Position numbers and translations under genes: made by a program
Shown: piece after piece, positions 41,764 to 49,486 of the stretch
Layout of the letters: every line of letters begins with the position of its first letter
Numbering within the stretch: the stretch's first letter is position 1
Notes under the pieces: generated by a model
Seen by the model: only the letters and a program-made list of their open reading frames with translations
The model's database searches: none
Told to the model about the DNA's origin: nothing
Source: Methanofollis fontis
GTDB lineage: Archaea > Halobacteriota > Methanomicrobia > Methanomicrobiales > Methanofollaceae
Assembly: GCF_004297185.1 (NCBI RefSeq)
Contig: NZ_PGCL01000006.1
Span: 1-60,937 of the forward strand
Reading direction: 5' to 3'
DNA length: 60,937 nucleotides

Positions 41764-42558
41764 GTGGTGCGGCTACGCGTATATGGTTCGGGACCGGCGG
41801 CGCTCGCCGTCATCCACGGGGGTCCCGGGGCGCCGGGCGAGATGGCGCCGGTGGCGCAGAGGTTGTCCGCCGCGGGGTGCGTCCTCGAACCCCTGCTGAC
41901 GGCGATGACGGTGGATGGGCAGGTCGAGGAATGTGTGGCGGCACTGGAGGAGTACGCGGGAGGTCCGGTGGTGCTGATCGGTCATTCGTGGGGGGCATGG
42001 CTGAGTCTGATTGTCGCCGCCCGCTCTCCGTCCTCAGTCAGAAAGGTCATATGCGTTGGCAGCGGTGCCTTTGAGGAGGAAGGAACAGATGATCTCATGA
42101 GGGTCCGTCTGGAACGCCTCTCGCCCGAAGAGCAGGCGGAGACGAAACGCCTCCTCGCCGCCATCTCCGATCCGGCGACGGACGATGATGCGGTGCTTGC
42201 CCGGTTCGGCGCTCTCATGGCAAAGGCGGATACCTTCCATCCCCTCCCTCCCGATGAGGGGGGTCGGGATGCCGTCCCTGTCCGGGTAAACGGGGAGGTG
42301 CACAGGAGGGTGTGGGCGGAAGCCCGGGAGATGCGGCGGAACGGGCGACTGCTGGAGATCTGCGGGCAGGTCCACTGCCCTGTGGTTGCAGTCCACGGCG
42401 ACTATGATCCCCACCCTGCAGCGGGGGTGGCGGGCCCCCTGTCGCGGGTCATCGACGAATTCAGGTTCATCCTGCTGGAAAACTGTGGTCATTGCCCCTG
42501 GCTCGAGCGGGAGGCCCGCGACCGATTTTATGAGATCCTCATCCGCGAGGTGCGTTGA
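41764..42558 (+). CDS. Alpha/beta hydrolase
   Basis: The 264-residue protein has the HGGPG oxyanion loop, the nucleophile elbow IGHSWGAWL (Ser within GxSxG), an acidic residue in VVAVHGDYDPHP and the catalytic His in LENCGHCPWLE, a complete Ser-Asp-His triad. HGGPG is typical of proline iminopeptidase/peroxidase-like hydrolases, but the substrate cannot be told. The start is GTG 41764 (GTG 41767 also possible) after GGAGGCGGTGATCT. The gene stands alone. Confidence 0.88.
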   Translation: MVRLRVYGSGPAALAVIHGGPGAPGEMAPVAQRLSAAGCVLEPLLTAMTVDGQVEECVAALEEYAGGPVVLIGHSWGAWLSLIVAARSPSSVRKVICVGSGAFEEEGTDDLMRVRLERLSPEEQAETKRLLAAISDPATDDDAVLARFGALMAKADTFHPLPPDEGGRDAVPVRVNGEVHRRVWAEAREMRRNGRLLEICGQVHCPVVAVHGDYDPHPAAGVAGPLSRVIDEFRFILLENCGHCPWLEREARDRFYEILIREVR

Positions 42559-42653
42559 CGTTCTCTTCTGAACAATGCCCGGTCTGGTGTGGGAGTGGGG
42601 GGCGGCACGTCCTCTGACTGCATGGTTGCCGTGAAAAAGAGTGTGTGGTTTCC

Positions 42654-42848
42654 CTATCGCTCGTATGCGATCAAAATCTTGCCTATCTTCTTCTCTTCGC
42701 CCCTGATCTCCTCCAGTTCACTCTCAGAAAGGTGGGCGACCGCCGGGACCTGTTCAAAGGCCACAAGGATCGTCCCGAACTCTTTCTCCATCTCCTGCAG
42801 ACGTTTCAGTTTATCACCGCTGAGGTGCGCATATGCTGTGCACTGCAT
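42654..42848 (-). CDS. Small conserved-looking hypothetical protein (64 aa)
   Basis: I do not recognise a named family. The 64 residues form two similar halves, each a helix followed by a GxILxAxE strand (MEKEFGTILVAFEQ and EEKKIGKILIAYER), suggesting an internal duplication or a small dimeric fold. GGAGGT lies 10 bp before the ATG. It is transcribed toward the hydrolase gene, with 95 bp of unremarkable sequence between. Confidence 0.7.
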   Translation of the reverse strand: MQCTAYAHLSGDKLKRLQEMEKEFGTILVAFEQVPAVAHLSESELEEIRGEEKKIGKILIAYER

Positions 42849-43229
42849 GCTCCCTTTACCTCCGGGACGGGGATGGGGCAGAGGGGTAATTAAGGCTTTT
42901 TATGGGGGTGTGGTGCCGGCAGGATGCCTTTTTTCGGTCTCGATTTTTCCCTTTTCTGCATCTCTGCCAGCGTATTTCCGGTAAAAATCTGTTTTTCCCC
43001 GCACCTTGGCACTGATCGGATGGATCGGATGTGGCGAGAAATCTATATATTCCGGTTCTGCCTATTCCGTGCCATGCCCTGCACCTGCATGATCGCCTCA
43101 CGGGTGTGTCAATGGAGATGCGGGTGCGCCTTTTCCGTGTTTTTCCACATATTTAGGTAGGGAACCGGCTTTTTTGCTGCGTTCCCCTGTAGTGAACCGG
43201 TCTGCTGGACCGGGAGGTGGGTTTTGATC
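42849..43229. other. Intergenic region with promoters, possible short peptide
   Basis: No standard gene is present. AT-rich sequence near 42890-42903 can serve as the minus-strand promoter of the 64-residue gene. A clear TATA box CTATATAT lies at 43043-43050. A second box CACATATTTAG near 43146-43155 is placed for the symporter operon. A 28-codon frame from ATG 43074 to 43160 follows the first box at leaderless distance. Poly-T stretches occur at 42926-42932 and 43168-43174. Confidence 0.5.
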
Positions 43230-43358
43230 ATGTTTGGTATATCCGACCCCGGTATATGGATGGGATATCTGCTTGCGCTGGGTTTTGCGCTTGCATGTGT
43301 AGTGTACGGTCTTCTGAACTGGAACAACGGCGTCGGGGGGGATCGAGGTGGCGGTTAA
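43230..43358 (+). CDS. Symporter small accessory protein (42 aa)
   Basis: The 42-residue protein MFGISDPGIWMGYLLALGF... has one membrane helix and ends VVYGLLNWN plus a short polar tail. This matches the small accessory subunit found just upstream of sodium:solute symporters in methanogens. GGGAGGTGG lies upstream. Its stop overlaps the symporter start by 11 bp, so the two are translationally coupled. It probably stabilises or regulates the symporter; this is inferred from the pairing. Confidence 0.85.
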   Translation: MFGISDPGIWMGYLLALGFALACVVYGLLNWNNGVGGDRGGG

Positions 43359-44901
43359 CCCCACTACCTTCGCAGCCGTGACCCTGCTCTATCTGGTGGC
43401 GATCATCGGCCTCGGTTATCTCGGCTACCGGCGGACGAGGGGGCATGACGACTATATGGTGGCGGGAAGGCAGATCCATCCGGTGGTCCTCGCCCTCTCC
43501 TATGGCGCCACCTTCATCTCCACCTCGGCGATCATCGGCTTCGGGGGGGCTGCCGCACAGCTCGGCATGGGGATGATCTGGCTGACTGTCCTGAACATCG
43601 GAGTGGGTATTTTCATCGCTTTTGTCGTTTTCGGGAAGAAAACACGTGAAATCGGGCAACGCCTCAATGCGGTCACATTCCCTGACCTGATGGGCCGGTG
43701 TTATGGGTCGCCCGCCCTTCAATATGCCGCCGGCATTGTCATTGCCGTCGGTATGCCGCTCTATACTGCGGCAATCCTGATTGGCGGGGCGCAGTTCATC
43801 ACCAGCACCCTCCTGATCCCCTACGAGACGGCACTTCTTGTATTCGCTGTCATCGTCGCCGTATATGTGGTTCTGGGCGGCCTGATCGCCGTCATGTACA
43901 CCGATGCCCTTCAGGGGTCGATCATGTTTGTCGGGATGAGCGTCCTCATTGTTCTCACCTACATCTCTCTCGGCGGTATCTCGGCGGGGAACCGTGCGCT
44001 GGAAGCGCTGGCCCCTCTGGTCCCGGAAAATCTGGCTGAAGCGGGGATGACGGGCTGGACTTCCATGCCGTCTGCCGGATCGCCTATCTGGTACACCCTG
44101 ATCACGACCCTGGTCCTCGGTGTCGGCATCGGTGTTCTGGCGCAGCCTCAGCTTGCCGTGCGCTTCATGACGGTCCGGGACGGCCGGGCCCTCAACCGTG
44201 CCGTCCTGATCGGGGGTCCGTTCATCCTGATGATGACCGGTGTCGCCTTCACGGTGGGTGCCCTTACCAATGTCTGGTTCTACCAGGCGTCGGGGGAGAT
44301 CGCTGTTCAGGCGGCGACAGGCGGTAATATCGACACCATCATTCCGAATTTCATCAATGCCAGTATGCCCGATATCTTCGTCACCATCTTCATGCTTGCC
44401 CTGCTTGCCGCCGCCATGTCCACGCTGAGTTCTCTCTTCCATACGATGGGCACCGCTCTTGGTTTTGACATCTGGCGGACCTGGCGCGGCGGAACGGCCT
44501 CGATGGTCGGGGTGCAGGTGGGGACGCTCGTGATGATCCTTGTCTCGGTCCTGCTTGCGTATGTGATGCCGGGGAGTATCATCGCGCGGGCTACGGCAAT
44601 GTTCATGGGGCTCTGTGCTTCCGCCTTCCTGCCGGCATACGCCCTTGCATTGTATTCCCGACAACCTTCAGGGAGGGCGGCAAAATGGAGCCTTTTTGTC
44701 GGTGCTGTGGTCTGGTTTTTCTGGACCGTGTTTGTTCACCTGAAGGAGTCCGCGGTTATCGGTCTTTCCGACGCACTTTTTGGTGTGTCAAGCCTGCTTC
44801 CGATGCCCTGGCCCGTGGTGGACCCCCTTATGGTCGCCCTTCCTGCATCCGCACTCGCACTCTCTGTGGGCCTGGCATTTTCCCGGAAGGAATCGGCCTG
44901 A
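43348..44901 (+). CDS. Sodium:solute symporter family protein (SSS)
   Basis: The 517-residue protein has about 13 membrane helices and SSS features: DDYMVAGRQIHPVVLALSYGATFISTSAIIGFGGAA in the first two helices, GGLIAVMYTDALQG, and the sodium-site region FMLALLAAAMSTLSSLFHTMG. It is expected to import a small organic solute with Na+; the substrate is not evident. The start is GTG 43348, inside the end of the small accessory gene. T6 at 44911-44916 may end the transcript. Confidence 0.92.
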   Translation: MAVNPTTFAAVTLLYLVAIIGLGYLGYRRTRGHDDYMVAGRQIHPVVLALSYGATFISTSAIIGFGGAAAQLGMGMIWLTVLNIGVGIFIAFVVFGKKTREIGQRLNAVTFPDLMGRCYGSPALQYAAGIVIAVGMPLYTAAILIGGAQFITSTLLIPYETALLVFAVIVAVYVVLGGLIAVMYTDALQGSIMFVGMSVLIVLTYISLGGISAGNRALEALAPLVPENLAEAGMTGWTSMPSAGSPIWYTLITTLVLGVGIGVLAQPQLAVRFMTVRDGRALNRAVLIGGPFILMMTGVAFTVGALTNVWFYQASGEIAVQAATGGNIDTIIPNFINASMPDIFVTIFMLALLAAAMSTLSSLFHTMGTALGFDIWRTWRGGTASMVGVQVGTLVMILVSVLLAYVMPGSIIARATAMFMGLCASAFLPAYALALYSRQPSGRAAKWSLFVGAVVWFFWTVFVHLKESAVIGLSDALFGVSSLLPMPWPVVDPLMVALPASALALSVGLAFSRKESA

Positions 44902-45275
44902 TCCTATCCCTTTTTTGTGTTCGGTGCTGTGGGGGGGTGTAACTCGCCCTGGTAACTACGACGGTGCATCGTGCCCTCCTGATGGGGTGCTGGAGGGTGG
45001 CGACCCCTTATTTTCGTATAATTCCGGTATCTGTATCGATATTTGAACGGTGCTGGTTTTCCGCGGGTATGCGATTGTTGATGGGGGGGGATTGCAGGCA
45101 CAAACTTTATTGATTATCCCGGCAATCCCCTTCGGGGGACGTTGATCTGTATCCGACTGAGCCGACGCTTTTTCAGAAACCCTGGCTGGATGTCTGGTTT
45201 TCTGTTCCGCATCTCTATCCGGGTCGTCCGAGCGCATATGATCTTTCCTGCACACTCGCAGCCCTGATCATCGAT
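44902..45275 (+). other. Intergenic region and likely 5' part of the next gene
   Basis: After the symporter stop there is a T-run, then G-rich sequence without a recognisable gene. A TATA-like CTTTATTGA lies at 45105-45113. From 45114 onward the frame of the following gene is open and codes for protein-like sequence (LYPTEPTLFQKPWLDVWF), so the last ~130 bp are probably coding. Confidence 0.5.
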
Positions 45276-45905
45276 GTGCGGCGTGCCTTTGCCACCGCAA
45301 AGGCGAACGAGTATGCAACTGGCAATCTCTCTCCTGATGCGCCCTCTCTTGCCGGGAACATCTGCCTCATCGGTGACGCTCCCCATCAAACCCGGTTCAA
45401 GGCACTATTCCGGAAAAATGGCCATCCAAATGGTGTAGAATTTTTGATCGTACCGACAAAACGATATGCCCTCTCTGATTTTGTTGCCGATCGCACCGCC
45501 CTGCTCTCGGTGAACCGGATGCTCGCTTCACACTGGGGTCAGGACGGTGCCATCCCCTCCCTCTTCTATGGCGGATTTGACGAGGACGGTGAACCGGTCG
45601 GGCGGGTGAGTGTCGGCCCCCTCTCGATGCGCTATCTGATGCGGGACCGGATCAGATCGGCGGTGGACGACCTCTTTTCCGACAAAATCTGTTTTTTTGA
45701 GACGGTTTTTGAGAGTCTGCATCCATATCAGGCTGGCGGTCTGAGCGAGTATGCCGCTGTATGGGCCGGTCGGGTCAATGCCATCGTTGACGAAGAACTG
45801 GACCGCCGGCGTATCGACCGCACTCATCTTGAAAAACAGATACGGGTGCTCAACATGTTTTTGCGCAATATCCGTCGCCGGACTGCGATGCCGGGGATGT
45901 GGTGA
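45276..45905 (+). CDS. Hypothetical protein, 5' end uncertain
   Basis: The 209-residue frame starts at GTG 45276, but the same frame is open back to 45114 and reads like real coding sequence, with LYPTEPTLFQKPWLDVWF, PHLYPGRPSAYDLS and TLAALIIDVRRAF. No ATG, GTG or TTG lies in that extension, so either an unusual start or a frameshift is likely. I do not recognise the family; it contains no obvious motif, membrane helix or signal. It ends 5 bp from the convergent hypF stop. Confidence 0.6.
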   Translation: MRRAFATAKANEYATGNLSPDAPSLAGNICLIGDAPHQTRFKALFRKNGHPNGVEFLIVPTKRYALSDFVADRTALLSVNRMLASHWGQDGAIPSLFYGGFDEDGEPVGRVSVGPLSMRYLMRDRIRSAVDDLFSDKICFFETVFESLHPYQAGGLSEYAAVWAGRVNAIVDEELDRRRIDRTHLEKQIRVLNMFLRNIRRRTAMPGMW

Positions 45906-45910
45906 CCGTT

Positions 45911-48124
45911 TCAGCGGTCCAGCAGTGCAGCCGCATACACGCACTGCCCGAAGGAGATGCAGCCGTCACCTGGCGGATACTCAGTGCTCATGAGGAAACG
46001 AAGCCCGGCATCCCTGATGCAGGCGTGGATCGTCCCCCGGATCGCCGGGTTGATCGCCACGCCGCCTGAGAGGGCGACCGTATTGATGCCCCGCTCATGG
46101 GCGGCATCGACGGCGAGTGTGGCGATGCCGCGAGCGAGGTTATGCTGCACCGATGCGGCGATATCTGGGCGGTTCACTCCCGCCCTCTGCGCCTCTGCCG
46201 CCCTCTGCAGCAGGTCGGATGTCAGCAGGGTCCGGCACCCGTCGTCGGTCCCGAACGAGAGGTTCCAGTCTTCGGCCCGCCCGCCGACCGCCGCCGACTC
46301 CAGTTTCATCGCCGGTTCGCCGTCGAAGGTGCGCTCCCGGCAGATCCCGAGCAGTGCCGATGCGGCATCGAGCACCCTGCCGGCGCTGCTCGTCATCGCC
46401 ACATTCACTCCCCGCTCCACCTGCCGCGCAAGCACGCCGCCTTCGATCTCACCCCAGCCGCGAGCACTGAGGAGATCGAGGGTTTCCCCGGTTGGGAGGA
46501 TGCCGTAGAGCATCCGTTCGGGATAGCGCGTGGCGAGGTCGCCGCCCGGCATCGGGACGCACTCCAGGTGGGCGATCCGCTCGAGATCCGGTGACGCTCC
46601 TGCGAAGACCTCGCCGCCCCAGACCGTGCCGTCGTCGCCATAACCCACGCCGTCGATGGCGATGCCCACACACTCCTCCCGGGTGGCGGCAGCGATATGG
46701 GCGCGGTGGTGCTGGACGGGCACGAGTTCGGCGCCGCACTCCGCGGCGAGTTCATGGGCATAGCGCGTCGAGAGGAAACGGGGATGGAGATCGTGGGCGA
46801 TCACTTCGAACTCCGCCCCGAGCAGGGCGCCGATCTTCTCCACCGTCTCCTGCAGGTAGGCGAGGGTCTGGGGGTTTCTCACATTCCCCACATGCGGGGA
46901 GGTGACCGCAAACCCGTTCCGGTAGATCGTCGTCGTGCTGTTCAACTCGGGGCCGACCCCGAGGATGCAGCGGTCACCGAGATCGATCGCCATCCGTTTG
47001 GGGGCGATACCCCTTGAGAGCCTGAGGATATAGCCGTCCCGCATCACCGAATCGTCACAGCGGTTCTGGATCGCCCGGTCGTGCACCAGGAATGCGTCGA
47101 CCTGCCCCTGCAGGCGGGCGACGCCCTCATCGGTGGCGGTAACCATCGGCGTCCCCGGCATATTTGCCGAGGTCATCACCAGGAGGTCGTGTCGCAGGTG
47201 GGAGAAGAGGAGGTGGTGGAGACCGGTGTACGGGAGCATCACCCCGATGGTATGCAGGGGGGAGATGCCGGTGTGAGCGGTTGGGCTGCATTTCGGGATC
47301 ACCACGATCGGGCGGATGCGGTTCTGGAGCATCTCGCGGTCCCCCTCGGTGGGGACGACATAATGCTCCACCGCATCAGGCGGGACCATGACGGCCAGGG
47401 GCTGTTCGGTCCTGCCGAGGCGTCTTTTCAGGGTCTCTGCTGCTTCTTCAATGCAGGAGAGGTGAAATCCGCCGATGCCGCGGATTGCCAGTATTTTTCC
47501 TGCATCAAGGAGTTCCGCCGCTCTGGAGATTGGATCGGTGCAGGTGATCGCCGCCCCCCCTCCGTCGAGGAGGGAGAGGGAGGGGCCGCAGGCAGCGCAG
47601 GCGATCGTCTGTGCATGGTGGCGCCGGGATGCGGGATCGGTGTATTCCGCGTCGCAGGCGCCGCACATCGGGAAATCCTCCATCGCCGTGCGTTCCCGGT
47701 CGTAGGGGAGGGTCCGGATGATGCTGTAGCGGGGGCCGCAGTTCACGCAAGATGTTGCCCAGTAGCCCTCGTAGCGCCCCCCCGGTGTCGTGATGTCCCT
47801 GATGCACTCCTCGCAGACGGCGACATCAGGGGGGATCATGCCGTCGAGGGCGCCTGTTGCCGACTGTCGGATCACAAAACCGTCCGCCGGTGTTTCGTCG
47901 AGCGGCAGCACCTCCACCGAGTCGATCACCGAGAGTGGGGTGCCTGTTGATACCGCCTGAAGAAACTCAGAAAAGCGCGCACCGGCAGCGGCGATCTCCA
48001 CCCGGCTCCCGAGATTCTTTACCCAGCCGGATATGCCGTATTTTTCGGCAAGCGCATAGACAAACGGCCTGAATCCGACGCCCTGCACAATTCCCCGGAT
48101 GACGATTGTTCCGCTGTTTTGCAT
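45911..48124 (-). CDS. hypF: Carbamoyltransferase HypF (hydrogenase maturation)
   Basis: The 737-residue protein makes the thiocarbamate on HypE that supplies cyanide ligands for [NiFe] hydrogenases. Domains in order are acylphosphatase (RGIVQGVGFRPFVYALAE), two zinc fingers (CEECIRDI ... CVNC; CGACDAEY ... CAACG), a YrdC-like domain (ILAIRGIGGFHLSC, VMTSANMPGTP) and a Kae1-like domain with VQHHRAHIAA and VALSGGVAINP. ATG 48124 follows AGGTTGCAC; TTG 48130 is possible. It is alone here, without other hyp genes, and is divergent from a winged-helix regulator that might control it. Confidence 0.96.
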   Translation of the reverse strand: MQNSGTIVIRGIVQGVGFRPFVYALAEKYGISGWVKNLGSRVEIAAAGARFSEFLQAVSTGTPLSVIDSVEVLPLDETPADGFVIRQSATGALDGMIPPDVAVCEECIRDITTPGGRYEGYWATSCVNCGPRYSIIRTLPYDRERTAMEDFPMCGACDAEYTDPASRRHHAQTIACAACGPSLSLLDGGGAAITCTDPISRAAELLDAGKILAIRGIGGFHLSCIEEAAETLKRRLGRTEQPLAVMVPPDAVEHYVVPTEGDREMLQNRIRPIVVIPKCSPTAHTGISPLHTIGVMLPYTGLHHLLFSHLRHDLLVMTSANMPGTPMVTATDEGVARLQGQVDAFLVHDRAIQNRCDDSVMRDGYILRLSRGIAPKRMAIDLGDRCILGVGPELNSTTTIYRNGFAVTSPHVGNVRNPQTLAYLQETVEKIGALLGAEFEVIAHDLHPRFLSTRYAHELAAECGAELVPVQHHRAHIAAATREECVGIAIDGVGYGDDGTVWGGEVFAGASPDLERIAHLECVPMPGGDLATRYPERMLYGILPTGETLDLLSARGWGEIEGGVLARQVERGVNVAMTSSAGRVLDAASALLGICRERTFDGEPAMKLESAAVGGRAEDWNLSFGTDDGCRTLLTSDLLQRAAEAQRAGVNRPDIAASVQHNLARGIATLAVDAAHERGINTVALSGGVAINPAIRGTIHACIRDAGLRFLMSTEYPPGDGCISFGQCVYAAALLDR

Positions 48125-48158
48125 GTGCAACCTGCAAATGTTTATTGGCTCATAGAGC

Positions 48159-48170
48159 GATATATAAATA
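48159..48170. promoter_or_regulatory. Divergent TATA region between hypF and HTH regulator
   Basis: GATATATAAATA lies between the two genes. It is about 40 bp from hypF ATG 48124 and only ~17 bp from GTG 48181, which makes the downstream GTG 48202 a candidate start for the regulator. Confidence 0.5.
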
Positions 48171-48180
48171 GGGTTTTTGC

Positions 48181-48693
48181 GTGACTGGGCATATTCGAAT
48201 AGTGAACGATCCCGTTGAACTCGTGCCTCTGCTGCTCACTTTTACCAATCCGAAATTCAAGCAAATGTACGAACTTCTGAACAAGAACTGGATGACCGAG
48301 GAAGAGCTTACCGAGGAGTGCGGCGGCGGTTGTGTCGCCCCCTGCCTCTCGATCCTCCGAAAAGGGAATCTGATTGAGGAGCAGTGGCGGATGCCGAAAC
48401 CGGGTGAGCGGCCGTGCAAGGAGTTCCGGACAACCTATGGTACCTTCCGGGCGAACTTCCAGTGTTCAATGACCGATCTCGCCGATCTGATCTATGTGGC
48501 GCTGTCGACCGACGAACATCTGCGTACGCTCGTTACCAGTGTTGAGGGGGAACTGGGCTCCGGAAACTCCTCGATTGCGGACATTGCCCGTAGACTGGGT
48601 GTTTCACCACTTTACATCAAGGCACTCTCAAAGAGGATGCCGAATATGGATGTGAAGGGCCAGGGACTGATCCATGCCGACACCACCAGATGA
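48181..48693 (+). CDS. Winged-helix (ArsR-like) putative transcriptional regulator
   Basis: The 170-residue protein begins with a winged-helix region (FKQMYELLNKNWMTEEELTEECG) followed by cysteines in GGGCVAPCLSIL and GERPCKEF. A C-terminal helix-turn-helix-like segment (SSIADIARRLGVSPLYIKALSKRM) follows. I read it as an ArsR-like regulator; the cysteines could sense metal or redox state, which is inference. The GTG start is 48181; GTG 48202 fits the promoter better. It overlaps the next HTH gene by 20 bp. Confidence 0.75.
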   Translation: MTGHIRIVNDPVELVPLLLTFTNPKFKQMYELLNKNWMTEEELTEECGGGCVAPCLSILRKGNLIEEQWRMPKPGERPCKEFRTTYGTFRANFQCSMTDLADLIYVALSTDEHLRTLVTSVEGELGSGNSSIADIARRLGVSPLYIKALSKRMPNMDVKGQGLIHADTTR

Positions 48694-49486
48694 GGATCCC
48701 CTTTCCACGCTCCTGAGGAGCAAGCGGGAGATCACCCGCTTCCAGATCCTTGTCGAGGTGGCCGAGCACCAGCCGGCGGTCCGCCAGCAGGAGGTGGCCG
48801 AGAAGATGGGGGTCACCCCGCAGGCGGTCTCCGAGTATATTCGGGAACTTGCTGAGGACGGATATATCTCCGCCTATGGGCGGGGCCGCTACGAGGTGAC
48901 AAAGGAGGGTATCGAGTGGGTGCTCTCCACCGCCGAGGTGCTGGAGTCCTATGCCCGCCATGTCACGCGCGATGTGATCCAGAAGGTGCGGGTCTGGCCC
49001 GCCATCGCCGCCGAACCCCTGAAGGTCGGGGATCGGGCGGGCGTGTATATGAAGGACGGCTGGCTGTATGCAGGAAAAGATGAGCAGAGCGCAATGGGCG
49101 AGGTGATCGCCGATGCGGAAGCCGGATCCGACGTCGGGATTGCCCGACTGAGCGGGCTCATCGATCATACCGAGGGGAGCGTGCACGTCCTCAAGGTGCC
49201 GCGGATCGAACGTGGGGGATCGCGGAAGGTGGACCTGGACGGCCTCCTCCAGGTCCTGGACGGTGTGGATGTCGTCGGGATCGCCGGTCTTGAGGCGGCG
49301 GTCACCCTGCGGGCGGCAGGTCGAGAGGCTGATATCTCCTTTGGCTCCCGTGAGGGTGTGATCGAGGCCGCCTTCCATGGCGTGGAGTGCGCCATCCTCA
49401 TCGTTGATGAAGAGTTCACCGATTTTCTCAAGAGACTGGAAACTGCCGGCCTGAATTATGTTATCCATGATCTTATCATCCCATGA
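48674..49486 (+). CDS. MarR/HTH-type regulator with C-terminal sensor-like region (DUF7839-like)
   Basis: The 270-residue protein has an N-terminal winged helix (QQEVAEKMGVTPQAVSEYIRELAEDGYI, then YEVTKEGIEWVL). The alpha/beta C-terminal region of ~170 residues contains GLIDHTEGSVHVLKVPRI and ends CAILIVDEEFTDFLKRLE. This arrangement recurs in euryarchaea next to the DUF5814 helicase, though its target is unknown to me. It overlaps the genes on both sides (20 bp and an ATGA overlap), so the three form one unit. Confidence 0.8.
   Translation: MPTPPDEDPLSTLLRSKREITRFQILVEVAEHQPAVRQQEVAEKMGVTPQAVSEYIRELAEDGYISAYGRGRYEVTKEGIEWVLSTAEVLESYARHVTRDVIQKVRVWPAIAAEPLKVGDRAGVYMKDGWLYAGKDEQSAMGEVIADAEAGSDVGIARLSGLIDHTEGSVHVLKVPRIERGGSRKVDLDGLLQVLDGVDVVGIAGLEAAVTLRAAGREADISFGSREGVIEAAFHGVECAILIVDEEFTDFLKRLETAGLNYVIHDLIIP

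Noticed and set aside
43228-44664. 478-codon minus-strand frame opposite the symporter
   Set aside because: Asp/His/Arg-rich antisense translation typical of shadows of membrane proteins.
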